NCBI GenBank assembly: GCA_964427535.1
Contig: CAYRVF010000100.1
Coordinates: 1-18,944 of the forward strand
Direction: 5' to 3'
Source of the DNA: CAYRVF01 sp964427535
GTDB taxonomy: Bacteria > Chloroflexota > Ktedonobacteria > Ktedonobacterales > JADMIN01
Length of the DNA: 18,944 nucleotides
Below the pieces are notes generated by a model. That model ran no database searches and was not told the origin of the DNA. It saw nothing but the letters and a program-made list of their open reading frames with translations. Numbering within the stretch: the first letter of the stretch is position 1; each line of letters opens with the position of its first letter. Of the stretch, positions 7,658-14,393 are shown piece after piece. Made by a program: the position numbers and the translations under genes.

Positions 7658-8464
7658 ATGTGCCGACTACTCGCATACGTCGCGCGGGAGCCTGTCGCTC
7701 CTGCATCCGCGCTGGGAGACGCACTCCCGGCGTTCGTCGCGCTCTCCGAGGAGCACCACGACGGCTGGGGACTCGGCTGGTACGACGGCGAGCGGACGCT
7801 CCGCACCACTAAAGCGCCCGAGCCGGCATACGAGAGCACGCTATTCGCCGCGACTGTCTCGGGCATCACCGCGGATGCTCTGATCGCGCATCTGCGCTGG
7901 GCGACGCCCAGTATGGCGCTCACGCTGGAGAACACACATCCGTTCTCGTCCGGCGACGTCGCCTTCGCCCATAACGGCGGGCTGGGTCCGCTGCCAGCGG
8001 TCGAGGAGCTGATCGCGCCGCATCTGCGTCCGCTGCTCGCGGGCACGACCGATAGCGAGCGGTACTTCCTCGCACTGCTCTCCGCGCTGGAGGAGCTGGA
8101 GCCGGTGGACGCGCTGCGGGCGACGCTGGCCGCGCTGCACGAGCGCACGCGCAGCAGCAGCCTGAACGCGGTGCTGCTCACACCGAAGGCGGTCTATGTG
8201 CTGGCGGACTATGATCCGCATGCGCCCAAGGTCGAGCAGGACCCCAACTACTACCGGCTCTCGTATCGCGTGAGCGCGGACGCCGTAGTAGCTGGGTCAT
8301 CGGGCATGCAGAGCAGCGCGGGATGGCAAACGGTGGCCAACGGGCATGCGCTCATCGTCGAGCGCGGCTCACTCCGAACAGAGATTGTGCGGATCGTCGA
8401 CGTACGTAGCGGGGCTGATGGGAAGGACACACAGAGCACATGGCAGGGCTGGCTCCAGCGCTAA
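7658..8464 (+). CDS. Class II glutamine amidotransferase-like hydrolase (EgtC / Dug3 / GATase_4 family)
   Basis: This 268-residue protein starts MCRLLAY, so Cys2 becomes the N-terminal nucleophile after methionine removal. Other conserved elements are H78-x-R80 with WATPS, N92-T-H-P-F96 and H105-N-G107, the glutamine-binding pattern of the class II fold. Relatives include EgtC, which removes gamma-glutamate in ergothioneine synthesis, and yeast Dug3, which acts on the gamma-glutamyl bond of glutathione. No synthetase domain is fused, so it is probably a hydrolase of a gamma-glutamyl amide. That fits a partner for the GS-like ligase in this block, as PuuD (class I fold) is for PuuA. No egtB or egtD is nearby, so ergothioneine synthesis is unlikely. 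Its 3' end overlaps the GntR gene by 25 bases. Confidence 0.83.
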   Translation: MCRLLAYVAREPVAPASALGDALPAFVALSEEHHDGWGLGWYDGERTLRTTKAPEPAYESTLFAATVSGITADALIAHLRWATPSMALTLENTHPFSSGDVAFAHNGGLGPLPAVEELIAPHLRPLLAGTTDSERYFLALLSALEELEPVDALRATLAALHERTRSSSLNAVLLTPKAVYVLADYDPHAPKVEQDPNYYRLSYRVSADAVVAGSSGMQSSAGWQTVANGHALIVERGSLRTEIVRIVDVRSGADGKDTQSTWQGWLQR

Positions 8465-9108
8465 ACGGACAGCGAAGAAGTGCCCGCGCGAGCGATGTCG
8501 CGTATTCGCGGCTGCGCGAGCGCATCGTCACGCTCGAGCTTCCGCCGGGCATGCTGGTCGACGAGCAGTCACTCGCAGCTGAGATTGGCCTGGGGCGCAT
8601 GCCGGTGCATGAGGCGCTGGCCCGGCTGTCGGGCGACCAGCTTGTCATCGTGATGCCCCGGCGCGGCCTGATGATCGCGCCGATTAGCCTGGAGACCGTG
8701 CGCGAGATCTTCGAGGCGCGCGAGGCCATCGAGTGCGGCAACGCCTACTTCGCCGCCCGCCACGCCTCGGATGCCGAACTGGCCGAGCTGCGGCGGCTGA
8801 TCGAGGTCGCCGAAGCGTCCCGCGAGGTCAGCGACCGTTTTCAGTTCCTCGAGGACGACCAGCATATCCATCGCTATCTCGCGGGGATGGTGCGCAACGC
8901 CTTTCTCCGCGACGCCGCCGACAAGATTCTCACGCACAGCCTGCGCTTCTGGCGCTACTATTTTCTGTCGCAGCCGCTGCGGCCCAATTCGCTCATCTCC
9001 CACCAGCCGCTATTGAGAGAGCTGGAAGCGCGCAACCCCGAGGCTGCGCTGACCGCGATGCGCGAGCACATCAACGCCTCACGACAGCTTCTCAACGATC
9101 TGTTCTAA
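8440..9108 (+). CDS. GntR-family transcriptional regulator, FadR/FCD subfamily
   Basis: This 222-residue protein has an N-terminal winged helix (about 18-82, with LAAEIGLGRMPVHEALARL and PRRG) and a C-terminal FCD effector domain (about 90-215). The four expected metal ligands of FCD proteins are present: D140, H144, H188 and H210. Such domains usually bind a carboxylate or similar small metabolite and release DNA on binding. The ATG lies inside the end of the preceding gene; GGAAGGA (8421-8427) is 12 bases upstream, so translation may be coupled. It probably regulates this block, with the palindrome at 910-921 as the best visible operator (inference). Helix 3 reads GLGRMPVHEAL where many relatives have GVSRTPVREAL. 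Confidence 0.87.
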   Translation: MAGLAPALNGQRRSARASDVAYSRLRERIVTLELPPGMLVDEQSLAAEIGLGRMPVHEALARLSGDQLVIVMPRRGLMIAPISLETVREIFEAREAIECGNAYFAARHASDAELAELRRLIEVAEASREVSDRFQFLEDDQHIHRYLAGMVRNAFLRDAADKILTHSLRFWRYYFLSQPLRPNSLISHQPLLRELEARNPEAALTAMREHINASRQLLNDLF

Positions 9109-9153
9109 ACACGGGGCGTTACCTGGAGACGTACACGAGGAGAATACAGGCGC

Positions 9154-9963
9154 ATGAGCGAGCGAATTCTGCCGGTGACACTGCGGGCGCGCAAAGCGGC
9201 GGGGGAACCTCTCGCGGCCCTCACCGCGTATGACTACCCGACTGCCGTGCTGGTCGACCGTGCGGGCCTGGACGTGATTCTCGTCGGCGATTCGCTCGGC
9301 GTGATGCTGCTCGGACACGACCGTATCGAGGAGACGACGCTCGACGAGATGATTCACCATTGCCGGGCGGTTACGCGGGGTGCGCGTCGGGCACTGGTCG
9401 TCGGCGACATGCCGTTCGGCACCTACGAGGGCACGCCGGATGACGCCGTGCGAAACGCGATACGCCTGGTGCAAGCGGGAGGCGTCGGCGCGGTCAAGCT
9501 GGAGGGCGGAGAAGAGGTCGTACCGGCCATACGCGCGATCACGACGGCGCGTATTCCCGTCTTCGGGCACCTCTCGCCCGCTCATGTCGCAGACGTAGCG
9601 GACAGTCCCGAGACATGTCGGGAGGCGCTGATAGAGGCGTCAACCTCAATCGAGGCAGCGGGCGCGTGCGCCGTGGTACTCGTGAGCCTCGCGCCGGATG
9701 ACGCGGCGGCAGTGACACGCGCGCTGCGCTCCATTCCGACGTTCGGCTACCGCTCGGGGCCGGGGTGCGACGGCCAGTTGTTCGTCACGCCGTATTTGCT
9801 CGGCCTGCTGCCAGCCGAGGCGCCCGAGCCTGGCCCGTACGGCGCGCTGGGTGTGCAGCTAGCAGAGACCTTCGCCCGCTTCCGCGCGGATGTGCGGTCG
9901 GGTGCGTTCGACACGGCAACGATGCCAGAACGCACGACGGACCGTGCCCATAGAGAGGGCTAA
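9154..9963 (+). CDS. Divergent PanB-like protein (ketopantoate hydroxymethyltransferase family, probably altered activity)
   Basis: This 269-residue TIM-barrel protein aligns with PanB throughout. Kept are TAYDY, the metal ligands D46 (VGDSLG), D85 (DMPFGTYEG) and E117 (KLEGG), K115, and H139 (GHLSP). Lost are the GLTPQ stretch after that histidine, the following GGYKVQGR substrate loop, and the catalytic glutamate (E181 in E. coli PanB, in LECVP), which aligns with V177 in VVLVSLAP. The glycine loop GIGAG reads GYRSG. True PanB makes ketopantoate from 2-oxoisovalerate and methylene-tetrahydrofolate. With these changes, and with no panC or panD beside it, a different lyase or transferase reaction on a 2-oxo acid is more likely. 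GAGGAGA precedes the ATG. It lies 45 bases after the GntR gene. Confidence 0.75.
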   Translation: MSERILPVTLRARKAAGEPLAALTAYDYPTAVLVDRAGLDVILVGDSLGVMLLGHDRIEETTLDEMIHHCRAVTRGARRALVVGDMPFGTYEGTPDDAVRNAIRLVQAGGVGAVKLEGGEEVVPAIRAITTARIPVFGHLSPAHVADVADSPETCREALIEASTSIEAAGACAVVLVSLAPDDAAAVTRALRSIPTFGYRSGPGCDGQLFVTPYLLGLLPAEAPEPGPYGALGVQLAETFARFRADVRSGAFDTATMPERTTDRAHREG

Positions 9964-10228
9964 GTCTGGCTCGGCGCCCATGCCCGCATACGAAGCGCAT
10001 CATCTGAGCAGTGCGAGAAAGGAGGTCATGACAGTTCCACCGCGGCCTCAACGTCGAGCCTCCGTGCGACATCGCGCGCGTCCCCTTTACCCCTTTTCCT
10101 TCCGGTCCACGCCACGCCGTCCCGTCACACCGACCTGTGCCATACACGCGGTGCGCGAGACGACACCCGGACCACCAGGCGCAATCCTGTAGTGCTCGTG
10201 TTCTCAGACACAGGGAGAGAGGTCCCAC
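9964..10228 (+). other. Intergenic leader before the second permease
   Basis: This 265-bp stretch is C/T-rich on the plus strand (for example around 10080-10105). A near-perfect Shine-Dalgarno sequence AAAGGAGG (10018-10025) stands only 2 bases before an ATG at 10028, which opens 54 codons of Arg/Pro-rich sequence ending at 10192. The spacing is too short for good initiation and the sequence matches no family I know, so it is not called as a gene. No clear promoter, terminator or known riboswitch pattern was recognised. Confidence 0.35.
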
Positions 10229-11677
10229 TTGGAGACCACGCCATCGACCACACCATCCGCTACAACAGCACCCGCCGCGACATCGCTGCGGCGCAACGCG
10301 ATCGGCCTGCCCGGTGTGCTGTTCCAGTCCATTACCACCATGGCGCCCGCGTCCGCCGTGGCCTTTAGCCTGGGCGCGGCGATTCCCTTCGCGGGTGGTG
10401 CGCTGCCGCTGGCAGTGCTGCTCGCACTGATCGTCTGTTCACTCATCGCCGTCAACATAGGCGCGCTGGCCAAATACCTGCCCTCGGCCGGAGGCTACTT
10501 CACCTATGTCAGCCGGGGCCTCGGCGTGCATGCCGGCTGGATGACCGGCTGGTTCTTCACGCTAACCTACCTGCTGATCGTTCCGCTGCAACTGCTCGTG
10601 CTGGGCCCCGTCGCGGATTCCTTCACCCAGCAATACTTTCACTTCTCCTGGGGCTGGGCGGTCTGGGCGATCATCTTCGCCGTCATCGTCTTCGGGCTGA
10701 CCTACTTCGGCATTCGTGTCTCGGCCGATGCATCGGTGATTCTCGGCACCATTGAGATCGTCGTCTTCACCCTGCTCGCGCTCTCGCTGATCATCTCGGC
10801 GGGCTCCAGCAACACACTCAAAGCCTTCAATCCGGCGTCGAGCCTGGAGGCGGGGCTCGGCGGCTGGCAGGGCATTCTGCATGGCGTGATCTTTGCCTTC
10901 CTGGCGTTCGCGGGCTTCGAGTCGAGCGCCCCGCTCGCCGAAGAGGCACAGAATCCGCGCCGCACGGTGCCGCGCGCCATCTTCTCGGCGGTCATCGTCG
11001 TGGGCGTCTTCTATGTCTTCTGCTCTTACGCGGGTGTCGTCGGCTGGGGCTTCAACAAGCTGAGCACCTACAGCGCCGATCCGAATCCGTGGGGCACGAT
11101 GGCCCAGCGTGTGTGGGGCGGCTTCAGCGTCATCGCCATCTTCGCGATCCTCAACAGCGCACTCGCCAACGCCAACGCGGGCGTCAACGCCGCCTCGCGC
11201 GTGATGTTCGCGATGAGCCGCGCGGGAACCTTGCCGTCGCCCCTGCGAAGTATTAGCTCACGCTTCCGCACGCCGGACGTGGCGATTATCTTCACGATGA
11301 TCGTCGGCGTCGTCTTCACGCTGTGGCCGGGCATCGTCTACGGCCCGACGACCGGCTTCGCGCTGCTCGGCACGATCATCACGATTCTGATCCTGCTGGT
11401 CTACATGGCGACGTGCGTGGCCGTGCCGTTCTTCTACCTGCGCGAGCACCGCGACCAGTTCAACATCTTCCGGCACGTCGTCGTGCCGGTGGTGCCCGCG
11501 ATCATCCTGCTCTTCCCGATCTACGCGCAGTTCGTGCCCGCGCCGCCATTCCCGCTGAGTCTCGCGGCGCCGATCTGCGCGGGCTGGCTGATCGTGGGCC
11601 TGATCATCGTCACGTATCTCGGCGCGCGAAAGCGTGAGGCGCTCAACGCGGGCGACAAGCTCTTCATCGAGGCGTAG
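10229..11677 (+). CDS. APC-superfamily amino acid/amine permease (second of two)
   Basis: This 482-residue inner-membrane transporter has about twelve helices. Its first helix region, LRRNAIGLPGVLFQSITTMAP, is typical of the APC family's amino acid and polyamine branch; SAGGYFTYVSRGLG follows helix 2, and FESSAPLAEEAQNPRRTVP lies after helix 6. A TTG at 10229 is the likely start: GAGAGG ends 6 bases upstream, and the first ATG at 10340 would remove part of helix 1. It shares the loop pattern of the first permease but is clearly divergent, so the two may carry different substrates or the substrate and a product. The acetamidase gene follows after 101 bases. Its place beside an amidase suggests amide or amine import (inference). 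Confidence 0.87.
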   Translation: METTPSTTPSATTAPAATSLRRNAIGLPGVLFQSITTMAPASAVAFSLGAAIPFAGGALPLAVLLALIVCSLIAVNIGALAKYLPSAGGYFTYVSRGLGVHAGWMTGWFFTLTYLLIVPLQLLVLGPVADSFTQQYFHFSWGWAVWAIIFAVIVFGLTYFGIRVSADASVILGTIEIVVFTLLALSLIISAGSSNTLKAFNPASSLEAGLGGWQGILHGVIFAFLAFAGFESSAPLAEEAQNPRRTVPRAIFSAVIVVGVFYVFCSYAGVVGWGFNKLSTYSADPNPWGTMAQRVWGGFSVIAIFAILNSALANANAGVNAASRVMFAMSRAGTLPSPLRSISSRFRTPDVAIIFTMIVGVVFTLWPGIVYGPTTGFALLGTIITILILLVYMATCVAVPFFYLREHRDQFNIFRHVVVPVVPAIILLFPIYAQFVPAPPFPLSLAAPICAGWLIVGLIIVTYLGARKREALNAGDKLFIEA

Positions 11678-11778
11678 GCGCTCCGGCGCGCACGGCAACG
11701 TCGGGGGCGGGACGCTTCCAAAGCGGCTCGGCCCCGATCTCGCGGTAACGCGCCGGACACACGACGAAAGGAGACGAT

Positions 11779-12813
11779 ATGCGTCCCATCACGGCGACCA
11801 TCCACGTCGCGCGCGACCAGTGGCACCTTGCCTGGGATAACTCGATTGCCCCACTCGCCCGCATCCAGTCGGGTGAGGTCGTCGAGTTCGACCTACTCGA
11901 CGCGGCGGGCGGCCAGCTCGGGCCCGACTCGACGGTTGAGTCGATTGCCGCGCTAGACTTCAGCCGGGTGGATCAGGTCAACGGCCCGATCTTCGTCGAG
12001 GGCGCCGAGCCGGGCGACACGCTGCAGATCGAGATTCTCGATCTCCGGCCAGCCGACTGGGGCTGGACGGCGCTCATTCCTGGCTTCGGGCTGCTTGCCG
12101 ACGAATTCCCCGACCCGGCCATCAAAATCTGGCGGCTGGTGGATGGCTGGGCGGAGTTCGCGCCAGGCATTCGCATTCCGCTGGAGCCATTCTGCGGCGA
12201 GATCGGCCTTGCGCCGGGCGCGCCCGGCGCCCTCTCGACCATTCCGCCCTACCGCCACGGCGGCAACATGGACACCAAGCACCTCACGGCGGGAGCGACG
12301 CTCTATCTACCCGTCGAGGCGCCCGGCGCGCTCTACTCGATGGGCGATGGGCACGCGGCTCAGGGCGACGGCGAGGTGTGCGGCACTGCCATCGAGACGC
12401 CGATGCGGGCAACGGTGCGCCTGACCGTCCGCAAAGATCTGCCGATCAACCAACCGCAGTTCCTCACCGGCGGACCGCTGGCTCGACGCACGAACACCGC
12501 GCCCTACTACGCGACCGACGGCATCGCACCCGATCTGCACGAGGCGGCGCGCAAGGCCGTTCGCCACATGATCGACCATCTGCAGCGAGCGCATGGCCTC
12601 TCGCGCGCGGACGCCTATATGCTCTGCAGCGTGGCCGTCGACCTCAAGATCTCCGAGATCGTCGACGCACCCAATTGGATCGTTGGGGCGTACCTGCCGC
12701 AGAGCATCTTCGGAGCGGGGATGGATGCGGGGGACGGCGCGACCAGTGCGGCGGCGTCCAACGGCGGCGATACTCAGCCGCGCCGCTTCGGCATCCCCTT
12801 CCGTCGCGGATAG
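11779..12813 (+). CDS. Acetamidase/formamidase family protein (FmdA_AmdA)
   Basis: This 344-residue cytosolic amidase would hydrolyse a short-chain amide such as formamide or acetamide to the acid and ammonia. Family signatures are visible: GPIFVEGAEPGDTL (about 72-87), PPYRHGGNMDTKHLTAGA around residues 156-173, LYLPVEAPGALYSMGDGHAAQGDGEVCG with H192 and D197-G-E199, and the C-terminal DLKISEIVDAPNW. The length suits the shorter bacterial members. AAAGGAG lies about 8 bases before the ATG. It is the last gene before a strong hairpin at 12855-12883, so it probably closes the block. If a formyl amide arises in the pathway, this enzyme would release formate (inference); other simple amides are equally possible. 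Confidence 0.87.
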   Translation: MRPITATIHVARDQWHLAWDNSIAPLARIQSGEVVEFDLLDAAGGQLGPDSTVESIAALDFSRVDQVNGPIFVEGAEPGDTLQIEILDLRPADWGWTALIPGFGLLADEFPDPAIKIWRLVDGWAEFAPGIRIPLEPFCGEIGLAPGAPGALSTIPPYRHGGNMDTKHLTAGATLYLPVEAPGALYSMGDGHAAQGDGEVCGTAIETPMRATVRLTVRKDLPINQPQFLTGGPLARRTNTAPYYATDGIAPDLHEAARKAVRHMIDHLQRAHGLSRADAYMLCSVAVDLKISEIVDAPNWIVGAYLPQSIFGAGMDAGDGATSAAASNGGDTQPRRFGIPFRRG

Positions 12814-12854
12814 GGATGCAGGCCCATCCACCTGATGCCACACGCGGGGCGAAA

Positions 12855-12883
12855 GAGACCCGGCGAACCAGCCGCCGGGTCTC
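12855..12883 (+). terminator. Perfect 11-bp hairpin ending the catabolic block
   Basis: GAGACCCGGCG (12855-12865) and CGCCGGGTCTC (12873-12883) pair perfectly around a 7-base loop, 41 bases after the acetamidase stop. No T-tract follows on the plus strand, so it may be a weak intrinsic terminator or a 3' stabilising structure. Confidence 0.6.
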
Positions 12884-12923
12884 GTGGCGCGTGCGCAGGG
12901 AGCCGCCGGGGTACACTGCCGGA

Positions 12924-12978
12924 TGGCAGGCGGGTGACGCCTGGCCTGGAGGCCTGACGGCCACGAAGACCGCCTGCG
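12924..12978 (+). repeat. Imperfect 55-bp direct repeat, upstream copy
   Basis: This stretch aligns without gaps to 13408-13462, exactly 484 bp downstream. TGGCAGGCGG matches perfectly at the left end, and 24 of 26 bases match at the right end (core CCTGACGGCCACGAAG). The middle 19 bases match about half. The two copies flank the SnoaL-like gene on both sides. Confidence 0.7.
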
Positions 12979-13013
12979 CGGCCTACATGCGTCTATACCA
13001 GAAGGAGACTACG

Positions 13014-13382
13014 ATGACCGAGCAGATGTCCCCCGGCGCCCTCGCCCGCGCGTTCACGGAGTCCTGGACCAGCGGCGACATGGAAACGGCCGCGCGCTAC
13101 GTCGCGGATGATGTCGTCTTCGACGGTCCGATGGGCCACACCGACGGCAAGCAGGCATACATCGAGGGCCTGACCGGCCTGGCGCGGTTCGTCGCCCTCA
13201 CCGGCGCGCGCATCGTGGCCGCGTTTGGCGACGATACCCAGGCTCTCATCATGTATGAGCTGCTGACGCAGAATTTCGGCGCCCTGACCTGCGCGAAACA
13301 TTTCACCTTCCAGGATGGCAAAATTGCCAGGGATAGACTGACGTTCGACAGCTACAAGGTCAGACAACCCCAGGGTAGGTAG
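13014..13382 (+). CDS. SnoaL-like / NTF2-fold small protein
   Basis: This 122-residue protein has the SnoaL-like nuclear transport factor 2 fold pattern. An N-terminal helix pair (MSPGALARAFTESWTSGDMETAARYVADDVVFDGP) is followed by a beta-rich part ending CAKHFTFQDGKIARDRLTFDSY. The family includes polyketide cyclases, isomerases and many stress-linked proteins that bind small hydrophobic ligands in a cone-shaped pocket; no enzyme activity can be assigned. The ATG at 13014 follows AAGGAG (13002-13007). A longer in-frame reading from 12378 overlaps the acetamidase and is rejected. It stands alone between two copies of a 55-bp repeat, after the hairpin that closes the previous block, so it is probably its own unit. 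Confidence 0.8.
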   Translation: MTEQMSPGALARAFTESWTSGDMETAARYVADDVVFDGPMGHTDGKQAYIEGLTGLARFVALTGARIVAAFGDDTQALIMYELLTQNFGALTCAKHFTFQDGKIARDRLTFDSYKVRQPQGR

Positions 13383-13407
13383 CTGGAAGGGAAAGTGGGC
13401 GGCGGGG

Positions 13408-13462
13408 TGGCAGGCGGCTGAAGACGCGCCACCAGACCTGACGGCCACGAAGCCCGCCTTCG
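13408..13462 (+). repeat. Imperfect 55-bp direct repeat, downstream copy
   Basis: This is the partner of 12924-12978 with the same internal spacing. Its right end runs into the hairpin at 13452-13470, whereas the upstream copy has diverged there and lacks the same stem. Confidence 0.7.
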
Positions 13463-13476
13463 CTTCGGGCGTTTAT
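13452..13476 (+). terminator. Putative intrinsic terminator after the SnoaL-like gene
   Basis: GCCCG (13452-13456) pairs with CGGGC (13466-13470) around a 9-base loop, followed by GTTTAT. The stem is short but GC-only and the short T-run supports a terminator 70 bases after the SnoaL-like stop codon. Confidence 0.45.
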
Positions 13477-13563
13477 CCAGATGCTGCCGTGTGGTCGAGG
13501 CAGCGCCCAGACCGGACGGAGCCGGTGATTGTGTGCTTATCCGAGTGTGTCCATCTGACAGAT

Positions 13564-13573
13564 TGTCCGGACA
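13564..13573. promoter_or_regulatory. Palindrome TGTCCGGACA, copy 1
   Basis: This perfect 10-bp palindrome sits within a wider near-symmetric ATTGTCCGGACACAAT. An identical copy lies at 13732-13741, 168 bp away, which is 16 turns of B-DNA. The arrangement suggests a two-site operator upstream of the small gene at 13832. No regulator can be named. Confidence 0.4.
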
Positions 13574-13731
13574 CAATGGCATGTACATTGCGGACACATC
13601 TACCCCCAGTGTCGTCATGACCCGCTCCCGTTCTGCTCAGGGACAATCCAAGGAAGGAATAGTCCCGGCTCCCCAGCCCACGCTGAATCACTCAGCAGCC
13701 ACGCCCAACCTGGACCCACGCCTCCACATCG

Positions 13732-13741
13732 TGTCCGGACA
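13732..13741. promoter_or_regulatory. Palindrome TGTCCGGACA, copy 2
   Basis: This is identical to copy 1 and about 90 bp before the start of the Rho_N-like gene at 13832. No further exact copy was noticed in the window. Confidence 0.4.
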
Positions 13742-13831
13742 ACGAAATCGCACAGTCAACCCTAGGAACACATGGCGACGTGACTGTCCCGGTAGGCATG
13801 AGTCACACACGCATGGAGAATGGAGCACAGT

Positions 13832-14122
13832 ATGAGTCAACGCATGCAGGGCGAAGAACCCTCTCAGGAAGAGCTGAGAGAGATGGCAAGACAGCAACAC
13901 ATCCAGGGCTACAGCACCATGAACAAGGAGGAGCTGAAGCAGGCGCTCGGCCAGGGCGGCGGAAAGAAAGCGAGTGGCCATAGCGGTGACGGCGGTGGCA
14001 AAGGCAGTAGTCGCAGCGGAGATGGCGGTGGTGATGGCGGCAGCCGTCGGGCAGACGGTGGTGGCGACGGAGGCAGTCGCCACGCGGATACCCGCGGAGA
14101 CGGCGAGCGGCGATCACACTAG
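13832..14122 (+). CDS. Small Rho_N/SAP-like protein with Gly/Asp/Ser-rich tail
   Basis: This is a 96-residue protein. Residues about 11-40 (EELREMARQQHIQGYSTMNKEEL and following) resemble the helical Rho N-terminal or SAP-like fold, with the pattern of a short helix, a GY-S-x-M turn and KEEL-x-QAL, which binds nucleic acid in known members. From residue 43 the tail is low-complexity: repeats of GDGGGDGGSR with Arg, His and Lys. TGGAG lies 6 bases before the ATG at 13832, so this start is preferred over ATG 13820. Similar small proteins with a Rho_N-like head and a disordered tail occur in soil bacteria with unclear roles. It may bind DNA or RNA (inference). The hairpin at 14152-14170 could end its transcript. 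Confidence 0.6.
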   Translation: MSQRMQGEEPSQEELREMARQQHIQGYSTMNKEELKQALGQGGGKKASGHSGDGGGKGSSRSGDGGGDGGSRRADGGGDGGSRHADTRGDGERRSH

Positions 14123-14151
14123 AGAGAAGCGCTAGCGTCTAGGGGCACTTC

Positions 14152-14170
14152 GCTCGCTGGGAGCGCGAGC
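14152..14170 (+). terminator. Weak hairpin after the Rho_N-like gene
   Basis: GCTCGC (14152-14157) pairs with GCGAGC (14165-14170), 30 bases after the stop codon. No T-tract follows, so a terminator role is uncertain. Confidence 0.3.
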
Positions 14171-14268
14171 CAGGGGAAATGGATCATTATCCTGACGAAA
14201 CAGGATGCGGGCGGCACACCTGGCGGAATGCGCCAGTACAACGTCTGGTGATTGCTGTCCATTTGGCA

Positions 14269-14303
14269 TAGCCCGCCGTGGGGTACATCCTTACGGCGGG
14301 CTA
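14269..14303. terminator. Bidirectional hairpin between convergent genes
   Basis: TAGCCCGCCGT (14269-14279) and ACGGCGGGCTA (14293-14303) form a perfect 11-bp stem with a 13-base loop. It lies between the plus-strand small gene (ends 14122) and minus-strand ispD (ends 14394), where a shared terminator is expected. T-tracts are weak on both sides. The rest of 14123-14393 shows no supported gene. Confidence 0.6.
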
Positions 14304-14393
14304 CTGTGTGGCGAAGGATCTCTCCAGCGGCGTCCGTTGTGCTCCGCACTGTGAGCGCGTATCCATCTGCCCCCGACGCCACTCTGAGGAACA

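Larger units (their letters stand above)
13383..13831 (+). other. 449-bp intergenic region with repeat, hairpin and paired palindromes
   Basis: No convincing gene is present. It holds the downstream copy of the 55-bp repeat, a terminator-like hairpin at 13452-13476 and two copies of the palindrome TGTCCGGACA (13564-13573, 13732-13741), all listed separately. Extra half-sites (TGTGTCC near 13544, GCGGACACA near 13586) lie around the first palindrome. The part around 13530-13600 is less GC-rich than its surroundings and may hold a promoter, but no clear -35/-10 pair was found. Confidence 0.5.

Noticed and set aside
6760..8181. Open frame of 473 codons on the minus strand across the second SDR and the amidotransferase-like gene
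   Set aside because: It is antisense to two clear enzyme genes, is Ser/Arg-rich, and shows no domain pattern.
7658..8464. Calling this gene egtC of ergothioneine synthesis
   Set aside because: No egtA, egtB or egtD lies in the window and the neighbours point to amine or amide breakdown, so only the family is assigned.
9154..9963. Calling this gene panB outright
   Set aside because: The fold and metal site agree, but the general-base glutamate and the substrate loop are missing and no pantothenate gene is adjacent, so the symbol is withheld.
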